Shown in pieces: positions 1 through 12,510 of a stretch of DNA of 64,000 nt. Source of the DNA: Tigriopus japonicus (Eukaryota; Arthropoda; Copepoda; Harpacticoida; Harpacticidae); contig CM021323.1 of NCBI GenBank assembly GCA_010645155.1, forward strand, positions 7,194,250-7,258,249, read 5' to 3'. The stretch's first letter is position 1, and each line of letters opens with the position of its first letter. The notes under the pieces were generated by a model. It was not told the DNA's origin. It saw only the letters and a list, made by a program, of their open reading frames with translations, and ran no database searches. The position numbers and the translations under genes are program-made.

Positions 1-1731
1 CGAAATATTTTGCATTTCCCCATGTGAGAGAATTGAAGTGTGTAATTTTCTTAAAAATACATCCTTTCAAAGGTATGGGCCCCATTTAGCTGAATCAGCC
101 TGGTTTAGTGAAATTCGGATGGCAAGTTTATTCTTCGTTCATGTCAAATTGGGCAAACCTGTTAGCTGGGAAAAGTACTTGTACAAGCACCCAAGCTATG
201 CCAAGCTTCAGCAAGCCCAAGCACTGTGCCAGTACAGTGCTTGGCCCAATCTCTTGTTTGCCCCCCATCACCATATCCAACTAGCATGTTTTGCTTCCTC
301 AATACCGGTTTTAAGAGCTACTCTGTCACCTCAAGTACATCAGTTGGAGTGATGGCTACTCAGTGCCATGGTATAAAAGCCTACCACGATTGCTTCACAG
401 GTCACAGGATCATTTCCCATCAATGAGATGGGGGCATTAGACGTACAAGTAGTTGTGCGTTTGAGATGTGTTTGTAAAGACATAATTTATTCAAAGGGCA
501 ATAAAGTGACTGGTAGGGTAATAAACTGATTTGTAGGGTAGTAAATTAAGTTGTATGTGAATAATATTTTGGATCTGCCCTCTGCGGACTTGGAGGAAGT
601 CTCATAAATGGAGAAGGCGGTCAATAAAAAAAGATAGAACAACATCCACAAGTTCTCACATGTTTTTTACTTAAGACAAAGTAATGGAATATTAGTGAAT
701 AATACTTCCCATCCCTGTAACAATAACAAGTGGAATAACCAAAGGAAATATTAAGTGATTTTGAGTCTTGTTACGCCCACTTTGAAAACGTTCTTCTCTG
801 CCACTTCAACCCTTCAAGAAACTTGACGGGCGCATGTTTGTGTCTGTGTCCTTAACCTAATGTATTGACGTCTCCATTCTCTAAGTTTTCCCACCTTAAT
901 TTACCATTGGCATCAACGTTCTGAACACTGATGGATTCAATATCTCCTCTGAGTTGTACTTCCCCCTATTTGGACATGAGCTCAACCCTACTACAGAAAA
1001 TGGGGCATTGCGGATGGTTGAGATCAAGTAATTACCTCGAATGCAAACAAACAACCAGATTGACTCCATTCGAGCCCTCTTAATGATATCTGAGCAGGAG
1101 AAGCCATAATACAAGCAAACGAGCGTACACACTCTGATGATCTTTTCTGAGCTTTCTCTCATCCATATTGGAATAAGTTTGCCCAATTTGGGTTCCCCAG
1201 AGAGAGGGAACTGTGAGCACTTTTTTGCACCGCCAATCGAGGCCAAATACTACGTACAATGATACTTTGTCGTAAGTCAGATTGTTCCGAATGCACACGA
1301 GATCTGTTTTGTGTAGAAAAACGAGGAGGAGGAGGTTGGAAAAGACGGAAAACATTTGGTCCCTTGAGCAAAGCAAACACAAACTCGTCATTGTACATTA
1401 CCTCCATTGGCAGAAGATCCATATGGCATCGATTGAAACTCGGGTGAAGATCAATTGAGCGAACATCCAAAGAACTTACGAAAAGGCATCTCTCTGTGAA
1501 ACAAAAAGTTAATCATGAACTCTTTTGCACGATAGGTCGAAATGCATCGGAACTCGGAAGCTCAAGTTGATTTGAGGACGTGTCCTTTTTCTAGTCAAGC
1601 ACCTCTAGAAAGATGGACTTTGACCCTAAAAACGAGATTTATCTTTTGGTCCCTTCAGAACATAACTTTGAAGGGACATTACTTTTCACTCAGTTTTTCG
1701 ATTGAGTTGAAAGTTGAGATACGTAGTTTTC
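1..1731. other. Unannotated region
   Basis: Only short frames in conflicting phases, the longest about 115 codons. No domain, consistent splice pair or repeat was recognised. Confidence 0.5.
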
Positions 1732-2072
1732 TAGTGATGGACCGAAAGGGCTCATAACCGAAACCGAAAGTTTCGGCCGAAAGAGGGCTTAACCGAAACC
1801 GAAACCGAAAGCAGCTGACTACAAAATTGTGTAAATGCAAAATCCACCTTAAAAATTAAATTGCTCATGTGTTCGATGTTGGGTAGGGCGTAGATTTTGA
1901 AAAATCGGAAAACTTGAATTTCAGTGGTTTTTGGACGAATTTTTTTTCGATTTTGTTGTCAAACTCCGTCCTTTATAGTGCATGTCTGCTTTCGGTTTTG
2001 GTAGGCATAACCGAAACCGAAACCGAAATTTCGGCCGTAATTTCGGCCGAAAGTGCTTTCGGTCCATCACTA
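1732..2072. mobile_element. Non-autonomous hAT-type MITE with intact TIRs and 8 bp target duplication
   Basis: The 341 bp element starts TAGTGATGGACCGAAAG (1732-1748) and ends in its exact reverse complement (2056-2072), a 17 bp perfect terminal inverted repeat. It is flanked by a perfect 8 bp duplication, TAGTTTTC (1724-1731 and 2073-2080). Eight-base duplications and TAG/CAG-type tips are typical of hAT transposons. Subterminal DNA holds repeated ACCGAAA units and the palindrome TTTCGGCCGAAA near both ends. No transposase frame is present, so it would need a transposase in trans. Perfect TIRs and duplication suggest a fairly recent insertion. Confidence 0.9.
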
Positions 2073-3105
2073 TAGTTTTCCTAACCCAAACAAAATTTCA
2101 AATGATTGATTCCAACTCAAAATCCCAAGTCTCATCATTAGCCACGTTGTCCAGATAAAATAGTGGTTCTCGTTCCAGCTAATGAATCTAGTGGAAATTG
2201 GCCTAGTTTTGTCGTCATTTCCACTAGCTTTTAGTAAAGGGGTCCCATTGTGCGAAAAGTCTCTTAAAACGGGACATAAAGGCAGAAAAATTTGCATAAC
2301 TCCCACTGCTGTTTTTCAGACGTTGGAGTGAGGAGCTCATTATCCCAAAACAAACAACGGAATTTTAATTCCGTGGAATCTTCCTTTGAGTTTAGAGGCT
2401 TTTTCGACCCTTTTCTTCTTGTTGGCTCATTACTCGAGGACGCCTCCTTGAGCGATATCCTCCCAACGACACAACAATAAAAAGTGCGAAATTGCCCATT
2501 TCAAACTTGACAGAAAAATAAAATGAAATTGTTACTTGCGTGTTGCGTTTTGTTCCTTTCATTGATACATGCAAACGAAAATTCAACTGTCACGAAACAC
2601 AAACATAAAAACGAGCTCGAATATTTGAATGGATGTGAATTTGCGCCCATGCTTCGCATTGTCGTGAGAAATCAGTCCCATTTTCCATTAAGTAAACAAA
2701 CAAAGCAACAACTCTAATGTCCTGAAATGCTCTATCATAAAGCTGGATTCAGATTGAAGTCCAATAACCGTGGGTAGGAAGTAAGATCCCATCTCCGTTC
2801 CCACCTTCATGTCCCATTGTTCCGTGTTCCAAACAACTTACAAGTGAGAGAGGGACACCTCGAGATAGGATGGAGCATCGAGATCGGGGCGGAAAAAAGT
2901 TTTGAGTGGCTCAATGGGAAGGAAAGAGTCGGTGGGACGTCGCTCGTTGAGCCATGTGGTAACCACAGATATTGATAGATGCGAAATACTAGGCCAGTCG
3001 CCCTTGTCATTTGTAGGCCACTTTGAAGTTGACCCGGACTGCATTGTCGCAATCTTTTCTTCTGAGCAAATTTGTTTTTCATAGCACAACCTCAATTGAC
3101 TCTGG
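2073..3105. other. Unannotated region between MITE and foldback element
   Basis: Begins with the MITE target duplication. Short overlapping frames on both strands at 2290-3095; nothing supports a gene. Confidence 0.5.
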
Positions 3106-3690
3106 GTTAGTTGTTGAGGCAGCTTTGAAGTATAGTAGAAGCATACTTAGAAAATCAAAAGAAGTATATCAGATGGAATAGATATTACCATGCTTGATCA
3201 AGTTTGGCTGCATTAGCTGTGATTGAAAAACACACAATAGGTAGATAAACTTAATTGAGCATAGTTATTTCTCATCCGTCTTAAGTGCTTCTAGGTCAGT
3301 AGAAGTATAGTCGAAGCATATCTAGAAGCATGAAAGAAGCATATGAGGCAAAGTGGAAGTAACCATGATTGACCAAGTTTCGCTACATAAGCTGTGATTG
3401 AAAAACACAGCTTATGTAGCGAAACTTGATCCAGCATGATTATTTCTACTCTGTCTCATTTGCTTCTTTTGTGTTTCTAGGTAGGCTTCTACTATACTTC
3501 TAAACTACCTCATCAACTGACTTAGAAGCACATAAGACGGAGGATAAAAAACATGCTTTATCAAGTTTATTTACCTATTGTGTGTTTTTCAATCACAGCT
3601 AATGCAGCGAAACTTGATCAAGCATCACAACCTTCTATCATGACTCTAGATTTGCTTCTATTATACTTCAAAACTACCTCAACAACCAAC
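3106..3690. mobile_element. 585 bp foldback element, near-complete palindrome
   Basis: The first ~290 bp is the inverse of the second ~290 bp with scattered mismatches. It begins GTTAGTTGTTGAGGCAG and ends CTACCTCAACAACCAAC. The centre near 3398 is a tight palindrome around TACATAAGCTGTG / CACAGCTTATGTA. Each arm holds two diverged copies of a subunit running from a GAAGTATAGTAGAAGC block to TTAGCTGTGATTGAAAAACA, so the element is built of four related units. No flanking target duplication was found and no protein is encoded. Single strands or transcripts could form a very long hairpin. Confidence 0.85.
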
Positions 3691-6585
3691 TTTATGTCCA
3701 CATTGAAGGAGTTAAAGTACATGGCAATAAAAATAAATGGTTAACTACATATATGTTTAATAACTTGCTAAATTACTCAATATTTCAGTCAGAAATGTTG
3801 CTACTCCTCTAAATTTGACCACTTTTGCGAATCATGAACAAGCTACTTAGAGATATTAAGACTTAATCACCATTCTACATAATGCCTGTTTTACCTTTTG
3901 GATATACTCAGGGGAATAACTCTTTCAGTAATATTCTAGTTAACCTTTGGTCAGCTATCTGTGAAAATTGTCCTCCAAAATAGGCAAGTATCTCGCATCT
4001 ATGGATATCTATGGTGGTAAGTTTTTGAAACCTCGCGGATGTCCGGGAAAAGTAGACGGGAGAGCGACTTCTCAAACATATGACAGCGCCACCTCAGCAG
4101 GGTTGAGATGAGAAAATGACCATAGAGTACACTCATCAAGAAGATGCCTTTGTTCAATCATAAGATATTTGTTTCACTTTCGATAGCTCGTTTACTTCAT
4201 TAGATGAAGGGCATATGATTTGAACGTTTTTAAGCTTCTTTGACCCAATTTGAAAACGGAGAAAGGTGTGTTTCTTCCAAAATTTACAGTACCTCCTTTT
4301 ACGGACAAAAACTTGTTGCGTTGTGGTGCATGCATTAACTTAAAAATATGAAAGTCTTCTCGACCAGGAAAACACCTATTATTTATTGAAAAAATCCCCC
4401 ATCAGTAAATGAATTTAATTTAGAGTTAAAGCGTTTTCTGCGTTTAAAAAATTGGAAAGTAATTTTGTTAAAAAGCAAAAAGAAATTATAATATGTTTTA
4501 TGCAATTCCATTTTTGTCCGTTACTTAAAGATCTGCAACAATCCAATAAAATTTGTTCCGTGCATCTGGATTATCAAGGTACATTGTTGTTATAGATGAC
4601 CTCCCAACGTATTTTACCTTCATTAAGACTTATCATTCAACACTTATATTGAGAAGTCGAAACGTAAAGTAGATGAAGGCCGATATTGATGAATCTTGAA
4701 GAAGATTTCAGTACCGACAATTGACATAAAAGACCTATTTGTTCTTCGGTGCAATTTTGTCCTTACTTGACTTGTTTTTTAATATCATGTTTTGCTACTA
4801 TTTAGGTCTTGCAAACAACTAAGATCGATGACTTTCTACGAAACGAGCAACCCCTTTTCTCCTGGAGAAAAATAATTGGTTGACCTTCTTCATTTAAAAT
4901 TGCTTGTTTGTGAACGATGAGTACTGCACTCAAATTGTGTTGTTTGAATAAACTCGATGTTCCTTAGGTGTTTCTTGCCTCTTGTTCTGGTCTCTGTGGA
5001 TCAAAAGGAACGTGAAATAAGTTTTGGGTGTTGTCCTGAAGTGTTGGTGCGAGGAAACATCGTTGGGATGGCCGAAGTTCACAAGTGCAAAGTTTTAATT
5101 ACCTCTCGGAGAGGGACCACCAACCACGAGAAGCACATCTATGAAATGTAGAGTACGTACGTATGTATGTACGTACGTGCGTCGGAGGAAAAGTTTTTAT
5201 GTGCCTAAAGAAGTGTTTGAAGAGACCAATAACCGTAAGGCTAAGTTGACCCAAGTTGGGAAACCTTGTTGTTTTGTGAGTGTGAAATCGGAACTCATCC
5301 ACATCTCTTGCTGTACATCGCGTGGGAACATCGGAATTGTGTGTGGAACACAGGGATCTGCAGTACTGGATTTGAACCTCAAGACGTGACTCTAAAGTTG
5401 CTCGATTCTGCTACAAAGGAGTGCTAATGAAGCGACGCAAGAACATTGAATTGACGTAGTCGGGCCACATATTGTGAAACCCTTTTGTCATGTGGAGGCA
5501 AGCAGTTTGAAATATGATTGTGATTCCAGGATAATGACAGCCCCATGATAATAATGAGACGAAGAGGAACACAACAGAAACGACCGAATGTCGTTGTTTA
5601 TCCGTCCCAAAACGCATGGTCGATCGATCTCCAAGCACCCTGACGCAAGTTGCATACTCACTCAAGCGTGGAAGTAATATGTGTTGCTAAATGACACATG
5701 CATGAGTGCTTGAGTTGGTTCCAAATAGTTTGAAACTTTCTCAATAGACTTTGGAGCAACCCATACTCAACCATCTTGCGTTGTTTCAGACTGAATTAAA
5801 TGCAAGTGGATACGTCGTTTAGCATCGAAACTGGATGAATAACTAACAGCTGAAGTGCATCTTTTTTCACCCACAAGGTATACCGTGTATCCCTTCTAAA
5901 TTGAGACTAAGAGTTCCCTGCCTTTTGTGCGCTATTCTTTTCGTTTTGCACTTTTTGTTGAAACAAAATGTTTTGTGTTTCCTTTTGTCAAGATATTTGC
6001 TAGCTACAAACGCATTTTAAATTTGCAAAACTGGCCTCTGAACTTCCTCACTCTTCCAACAATATTATGCTCTTTCTCATGCTTCACGGCTTGTCCAAGT
6101 TACTTTGAAGATGTCTTTTCTCATCGGTGGGGCAAGGATGAATGGTCTTATTCATTTCCAGGCCTCAATCGTATGAACTTTTTCATTAAGTCCATTCTGG
6201 AGGGGAAGGCATATGCTACTGTCAATCCCAATATCCACCCAGATCCACCCAAGCGAACCGTTTTTTTTTTTAAAAGGCATCGCATCATTTGTAAAACCAC
6301 TACCGATTTAACCAAAAAGTGTGCAATGCACTTAATCTGAAATACATACATCAATTCACTAAGGACCAAACTGGTCGAGGTGTGTGCCAATCAATGCTGG
6401 GGCTGAAGTTGGGAGATGCAAGGCCGCTGTGAAGCCCAAACGAGGGCATTTTGAAAATTGAGCTTTTTTGACCTCCGTAGGGCATCTGGTATTGTATTAA
6501 GGCAAAAACATTTTCACTTAAATGAATAATAAATGTGTTGTGATACAATATCCGAGTCTCAATTTGGACGGCACACCCTGTACAG
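3691..6585. other. Unannotated AT-rich region
   Basis: AT-rich to about 4950. Two plus-strand frames meet at 5141-5151 (4957-5151 with a hydrophobic N-terminus, and 5141-5389), but they are in different phases with no intron joining them. No gene is called. Confidence 0.45.
5153..5182. repeat. (TACG/TATG) tetranucleotide repeat
   Basis: Alternating GTAC, GTAT and GTGC tetramers over 30 bp; largely self-complementary, so it may form a cruciform. Confidence 0.85.
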
Positions 6586-6831
6586 CAGAGGTCGGCAATA
6601 GAGGCTAGTTTTTTAGACGCAAAGATCGATTTTAAGATCGGACTTTTAGTACTAAAGTTCGATCTTGCAATCGATCTCTTGCGTCTAAATAACTAGTCTC
6701 TGATTTTTGGTCAGGGCCCATCAAACTTGATGTCGTTTAATCTGCGGCCCACAAATAAACGATCACAGAGCTATGAGCCCACTAGCATAGTACTATGCAT
6801 GACTTCTGGGCCCACTGATTGCCGGCTCCTG
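6586..6831. mobile_element. Second hAT-like non-autonomous element with internal hairpin
   Basis: The left tip CAGAGGTCGGCAATAG and the reversed right tip CAGGAGCCGGCAATCAG are imperfect TIRs of the CAGGGGTCGGCAA type seen in hAT families. Flanking 8-mers CTGTACAG (6578-6585) and ATATACAG (6832-6839) agree at 6 of 8 bases. GCGGCCCAC and GGGCCCAC motifs, common subterminally in such elements, occur at 6713-6815. A separate inverted repeat (6600-6701), with arms of about 45 bp containing TTTAGACGCAA and AGATCGAT, folds into a hairpin. Confidence 0.65.
6600..6701. repeat. Inverted repeat (hairpin) inside the hAT-like element
   Basis: The arm beginning AGAGGCTAGTT (from 6600) pairs with the arm ending AACTAGTCTCT (to 6701). 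The match extends inward through TTTAGACGCAA / TTGCGTCTAAA and GATCGAT / ATCGATC to a centre near 6650, with a few mismatches. It may be a nested element or the host element's own palindrome. Confidence 0.75.
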
Positions 6832-7776
6832 ATATACAGGGTTGTCAGTCACGAATTGGTTTGTCATTTCAAATTAAGAAATAGTTTTGCCATAATGAGT
6901 CTCTGAGACTTACCATGGATATCTTCTATCTAATGAGTGGTCTCCACCGGTTTACTGTACTGTTTTGCCAACCAACCGGTCGGTCGTAAGACATCATCCA
7001 GTAGTCAAGATATCTATGAACTAATCAAGGATGAGTATTTCTACTTACTATTTCGACCACAAATTAACTTCATCATCTCGTTTGGTCATAATTTGCTTAT
7101 CACATGACAAATCTGCCTCGATGAAAAATTCGAGTTATCGTGACGATTCAATGTTTACACCCAAAACCAAGATCACATTGACAACTAACGGCAACCACCA
7201 CTTTAGCCGGCTTTAATATGCGAGCCTCTCTCAATGGGGTGGCAACGACTGTCCTCCTTATCTTATAATGCCAACGTTCCCCCAACTACCCATATCAAGA
7301 TGGACCGACAAACCCAAAATTCAAGTTGACAAGTGACCATCTCCGATGATTTGGAGCTTCTCACCCTCGTCGTTCGCTCAATGCAGTCAATGCAATACCG
7401 AGTCGGGTGAAAGAAATCCGAGGGAATTGGACCGAATCATGTTGACACCTGTCAAAGACCAAAGAGATCCCGAACCAAAACCAGTGACATGCTAAAACGT
7501 CCCTTTCCCCCTCCTCCACAATCCTGGCCGTGTTCCAACTTTCTTGTCCCACATGCGAACCCCAACCAAGGGGGTGGATAGGTTTGATCCTCTCCCTCCA
7601 TTGACGGATTAGTTCTAGAAGACAACATTTGTTAACTAAACACTTGGGTTAAGTGCTAAGATGAAAGAATGGAAGACTGGAGAATCCAGAAGAGCTTGGA
7701 ATATCATGTTTGAACTACGGCTTTGGAGCTTCTTGGGGCAAGGTTGGACTTGTTCTAGAAAGATGGAACGGGGGTA

Positions 7777-7801
7777 GGACGTGGGACGTGGGACGTGGGA
7801 C
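7777..7801. repeat. Short 7 bp tandem repeat (GGACGTG)
   Basis: Three full GGACGTG units followed by a partial GGAC. Confidence 0.85.
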
Positions 7802-10800
7802 AAGAGGGAGAATGGTCTGTAGAATGGTTGATCGTTATCACTCTGAATAGCCAGGGAGGCTTGTTTGTTTTGATGGACTCATGTTTTATTCAGAATGCTC
7901 AATGATTATGAAAAGAGAGAAAGAGAAGGAGCTTTGATCCGTCTGTGATGATAGATCGATGACGAGCGGCAAAAACGGAACCGGCAGATGGATTAATCCG
8001 TCTTCAGGTATGAATGGACACTACACATAAGAGCTCGTGACTCTGATTGAGCTCCGTTTATTCATCTCCAGTCTTGAAATGGAAAAGGCACGAGTTGTAT
8101 CCATTCTTTCAAGGATAAAAAACGACCAGACTCGTTGGCTTTGCCATTCAATATAAGATGGGACTGCAAAATCTTGACGCTTTTTTCTTCTCTTGAAACG
8201 AGAAAATTGGCCCAGCAAAACTTTGTTTGGCAATGCGGACAAAACAGATATGTAAATGAACACATGAATGAATTTCCTCATTCCGCAAATATTTCGCGTT
8301 GCAACATCACTATGTACTGTTTCCCTATGTTAGGGATTCGGGGAGGAATTGGAAAGCGGCGTGATCCAAATCTAATTTGCGGTCAAAGCAGCTCTAGAGA
8401 TGAGATATTCGCTTGAGTGGATCTGGACAATGCTGATAGATTGGCAGGGCTGGATCATCTTGAACCAACTTCCTTTTGATCCACGCTCTTCGCCACTCTT
8501 CTTCTAGTCTCTACTGAGAGGAAGAGTGTTCCAAGCGGAGTAGCTTAAAATGCCAACCATTTGGGAGCGTTCCATCTTCTTTAGAATGACAAGCCTAGTC
8601 ATAAAATACTGGCGACTTGAATGCGGAAGTCATGAGCGCATGATCGAAATGTGGGTCATCATAGTTTATCCGTCGCCGTTCTTTCCTTTTGGCTGTGTTC
8701 CTTGGAGAGGAACGGGAATGCGGATGGTCCCCATCTTTAAAGAAGGGATCAGCCTGATTGAAATTCATCATGGGAAAAAGGAAAAGAAGATCTTCAGAGG
8801 TTTCGTCAGTCTTCTAAGATATGACTAGAATAAACTCGTATGGGAACTTAGAGGGGGATAAAAGTAAGTACAGGGTGGAAGACACAAGACCCAAGGGCTG
8901 CTTGAGCGCTCAATTATTATAATTCGATTCCTAACGGGATCCAATATGTTCCCAGAGGTGAGAAGGGGCCAAAGATCTGTTCTCTACTAAGGGGGATCAG
9001 CCTTTTTGGGTATTCTCTTTGACTTTTTAAGTCTCTTGGAATCTTCGCCTCGAAAGAATTTTCGTCTCGATTAATTGGAACCAAGATCACTGATCCCATT
9101 TCCAATTGATTCCCGAACAGAGAACACAAAAGCGGGAAGTTGTGCATTCAGAAGTCGACATGATGAAAGCCTTGTCAAGGCTCTCCCGTTTTTTTGTGTC
9201 GTTTTCTTGTCGTTCCATGGAAATGTGTCCCACTTTCAAAAGATCCACATTGTGTACTGTACTTTAAGCACTTGCTTGGGGAGGACCAAGAATGGGTACT
9301 GAACCCGAAATAAAGCTGGCTCTGACTGGGTTGACCTTATTTGAATTCATTAATTTTATTTCCATTGTCAAGGAAGAGAGACGAGAACATCGGAACTTGG
9401 GAGGGGAATTCATATGCACCCTCCACCATTTGCAATATTTGTTCCAATTTCTCTCCCAACTTGAATTTTCACATGGTTTCAAAGTCATGAAGCGTCTAAA
9501 GAGGGTATTTTTACACAAGTTTTTTACATTTTTCGGACAACTAAGCCTTCAAGTTGGAGAAAACAGGACCTGGTTTTGTCGTTTCTCATAATTTGCCGTA
9601 CATAAAGACTTGCGAACATGCATGGTAGTTAAATCCTCCAGTTATATGGTCTGTTCCACTCTTGGTTTTATTGAGGTTTTATGCGTCAGTAACTGAATTT
9701 CTGCCTCCAAAAACGTCCTTATTTTTTGCACTCTCAACTGAAGCCATCAACCAGACTTTTTGGTTTTGGATGAACAGGATTCCTTGTTTGAGAACGAAGA
9801 TCATCATCATCATTCTAGGTCAATTTGGAAAGGCCTTGCAGGGTTTTCACTCGATTTGCTTCAAAGGCGATTACACATCCGGACTTTTACTTTCTCTTTG
9901 CCCGTGTCGAGCGAGGGTTTATGCGAATGGACCAAAAGAGTCGAGGAGAAATGCAAAATCTTGACGATATTTGAAGAGGCAGGCAAAAGTGCATTCTGAG
10001 AATTGTCTTTGTTTTAAAATTCCACTTGAACCAATTGGTGCCTTTTCCAATGCAGTTTCTCGTTCTTAGTCGTCTTAGCCTGGGAGAACAATGGGATTCA
10101 TTCAAATTTGCGTAGCCCACAGACCAATGCGAGATCTCCTCTGCAACAATAGACACGATCAATGTTCAAAAGCCTGGAACCTCTTGGCAACCTTAAAATT
10201 TCACGATTTTCCGTTTTCCACAACCAGCACTAATTTCCCGAAAACTTGGCCAAGTTCTTCGCGGAACAAAACTTGCGAGACCCGTATCCCAAAAAGTTTG
10301 CTCTTGTTCCAAAGAAGAGAAGGACAATTTACGGAGAAGTCCGCGAACAAAACAGGTTTCTTGGTTTGCCCATTGGCAACATTCAATGAACCTTGGAAGT
10401 GGAAAGAGCTCCAGGCAGATTTTTCCTTACCTTAACCATGTCTTTAGGTTTGATGACGAAAGTTCGATCTCAAATGGCCCTTGATTGGAAGTAACCTATG
10501 GTTTGTTTTACGTCATCCATGGTTTCTCAATCCTATTGGCAACGCTCGAAGGTGTACCAATGCATCTATTTCTGTCGGAACAACATACGAACAAACAAAG
10601 TTGGTCTCTGGGGGATAAGTGACGTAAATGGCTTTTGATTCAAGTTTATTAAGCCTCATAGGTCATCCAATATCTTCAAGCTTTCAAGGAAAACTCGTAC
10701 AATAGTCGGAACCGCTTAAAACACTACCCCGCTTTTGAATCTGATCAATTTTTTTCGCGGTCCATTTACGACTCATGCACTTAAACGAATGTCCTCGTCC

Positions 10801-12470
10801 TCTTCTTTTCTTCAACAATGTACTCTGTCCGTTCCCAAATTCCAACCTTGCCACCCAATTGCTGAGTGAACCATTTTTCAAACCTTATGATAGCCACATC
10901 CCTCCGAACCTGTCGTCTTTTTTCTTCTTCCAAATTCCACCTCCCATTTGAAATGATAACACTTTTGCCCACCAGTCGTTGAAATTGGAACACTTGAATC
11001 CCCAAATGGAGATCAGGTGGCCCATTGTCGCAATATCTTATTTGTGTTTGACGGTCTCGGAAACTTCTTTCAGAACGGGTTTGTCCTATTCCATGCGACA
11101 TTCACAGTTCCTTCAAACACCCAGATGGTCTTTTGGTACTTTTAGCCAAAACAGGGTTGCCAAAGTAAATCATTCGCGCCAGAAAAGCCCAGTCAATTTA
11201 TTGGAATGTCATCTTGATGACAATCAACGAAAAGCATCCAATGCAGATGGTGTCAAATTTGGATGTTATGGACTCGACGTCGTACCTTTTCTCATCGTTA
11301 TCGTTGGTCGAGACCGGGTTGGGAGTCTCTCAGGAACCTATGGAAACCCTTGGAGAGAGAGTGAGAGAGAAAGAGACCACTCACCTTCTCTGGGGTCTCC
11401 CTGAAGATCCATTAATTTCAATCCAGACCTTGGCGACGGGAGCCAAGGTGTTGGAGAAACGACTCAGAGCCCGTCGTATTATGTTAGATGGAGGTGCTCA
11501 GAGAGTCGATATACTATATATGCTGCCAGACCAACCACTCATAGAATGTGTTTGGATGTATTTTTCCTCCTAAATCCCGTGAGGTGAAACCTCCATATTG
11601 AGAACAGATGGGTCGATTTAGAAAAATTACTCGTCCACGAGGGCCATAAATGCATCTGTAGGTTTGAAATTCCGAAATTCCAATAATTGGCTTCGAACGA
11701 AGAAAAACCCACCGAATCGAGCGAATTCCCACATACGTACAACTGCAATGCAATGGTTGCCCACACAAAAGAAAGGCTTTTCAGCTCTCCGGATTATTGG
11801 ACACAAATTTGGAAGCGAATTTGCAATTCACTGGTCTTAAGGAACCCAATTCTCACCTTGATATTATGTGATTTCCATACGACATGAAAACGTTAATATG
11901 CCTGGAACGATTTTAGTTTTCGTAAACGATCTCGTTTGCTGAACTATCAAATTGACTTCAAGAAGTGAAGCCAGATGAAATGTTTTATTGATGAATTAGT
12001 GTATTATTAACGGAAAAGAGATACCCTTTCAACAAATTATTCAAAAGCCTTGAAGTGAAAAGAAAAGGAACGAGCTTGCAGCATGACGACAAAAATCAAA
12101 ATGAAAGTAACGCTGCAACATTTTTCAGTGTAAAAACGTTGAGGAAAAAGTTCAAATTTGGGACGACAAAAGGATCTGATTTTTCGCCACGACAAAAAAA
12201 AAACCTCAAGAGCCTCGAATGTTACAATTCAGTTCGATGGCAGCCATTCCTGTTGTCTCGTGTGCCTCTTCCGGTAAAATAGCTTTTTATCCAAGTGTCT
12301 CTTACTCTCCCTTGGCAAGTAAAATTCCCTCTAGACGTTTCTCCAAGCCCTTTTATTTTGAGTTACTGGACAAGTCCTCAAAGAAAATCCGCCTGGATGG
12401 ATGGAATGCAGAGCGTCGCCGAGGAACAAGTAAACCTCTCCTGGATATACTGACGGATATACTGACAGAC

Positions 12471-12510
12471 TGAGTGAGTGAGTGAGTGAGTGAGTGAGTG
12501 AGTGAGTGAG
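12471..12510. repeat. (TGAG)10 microsatellite
   Basis: Ten uninterrupted TGAG units, preceded at 12443-12468 by two near-identical 13 bp units (GGATATACTGACG / GGATATACTGACA). A shorter (TGAG)n run recurs near 29855-29870. Confidence 0.95.
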
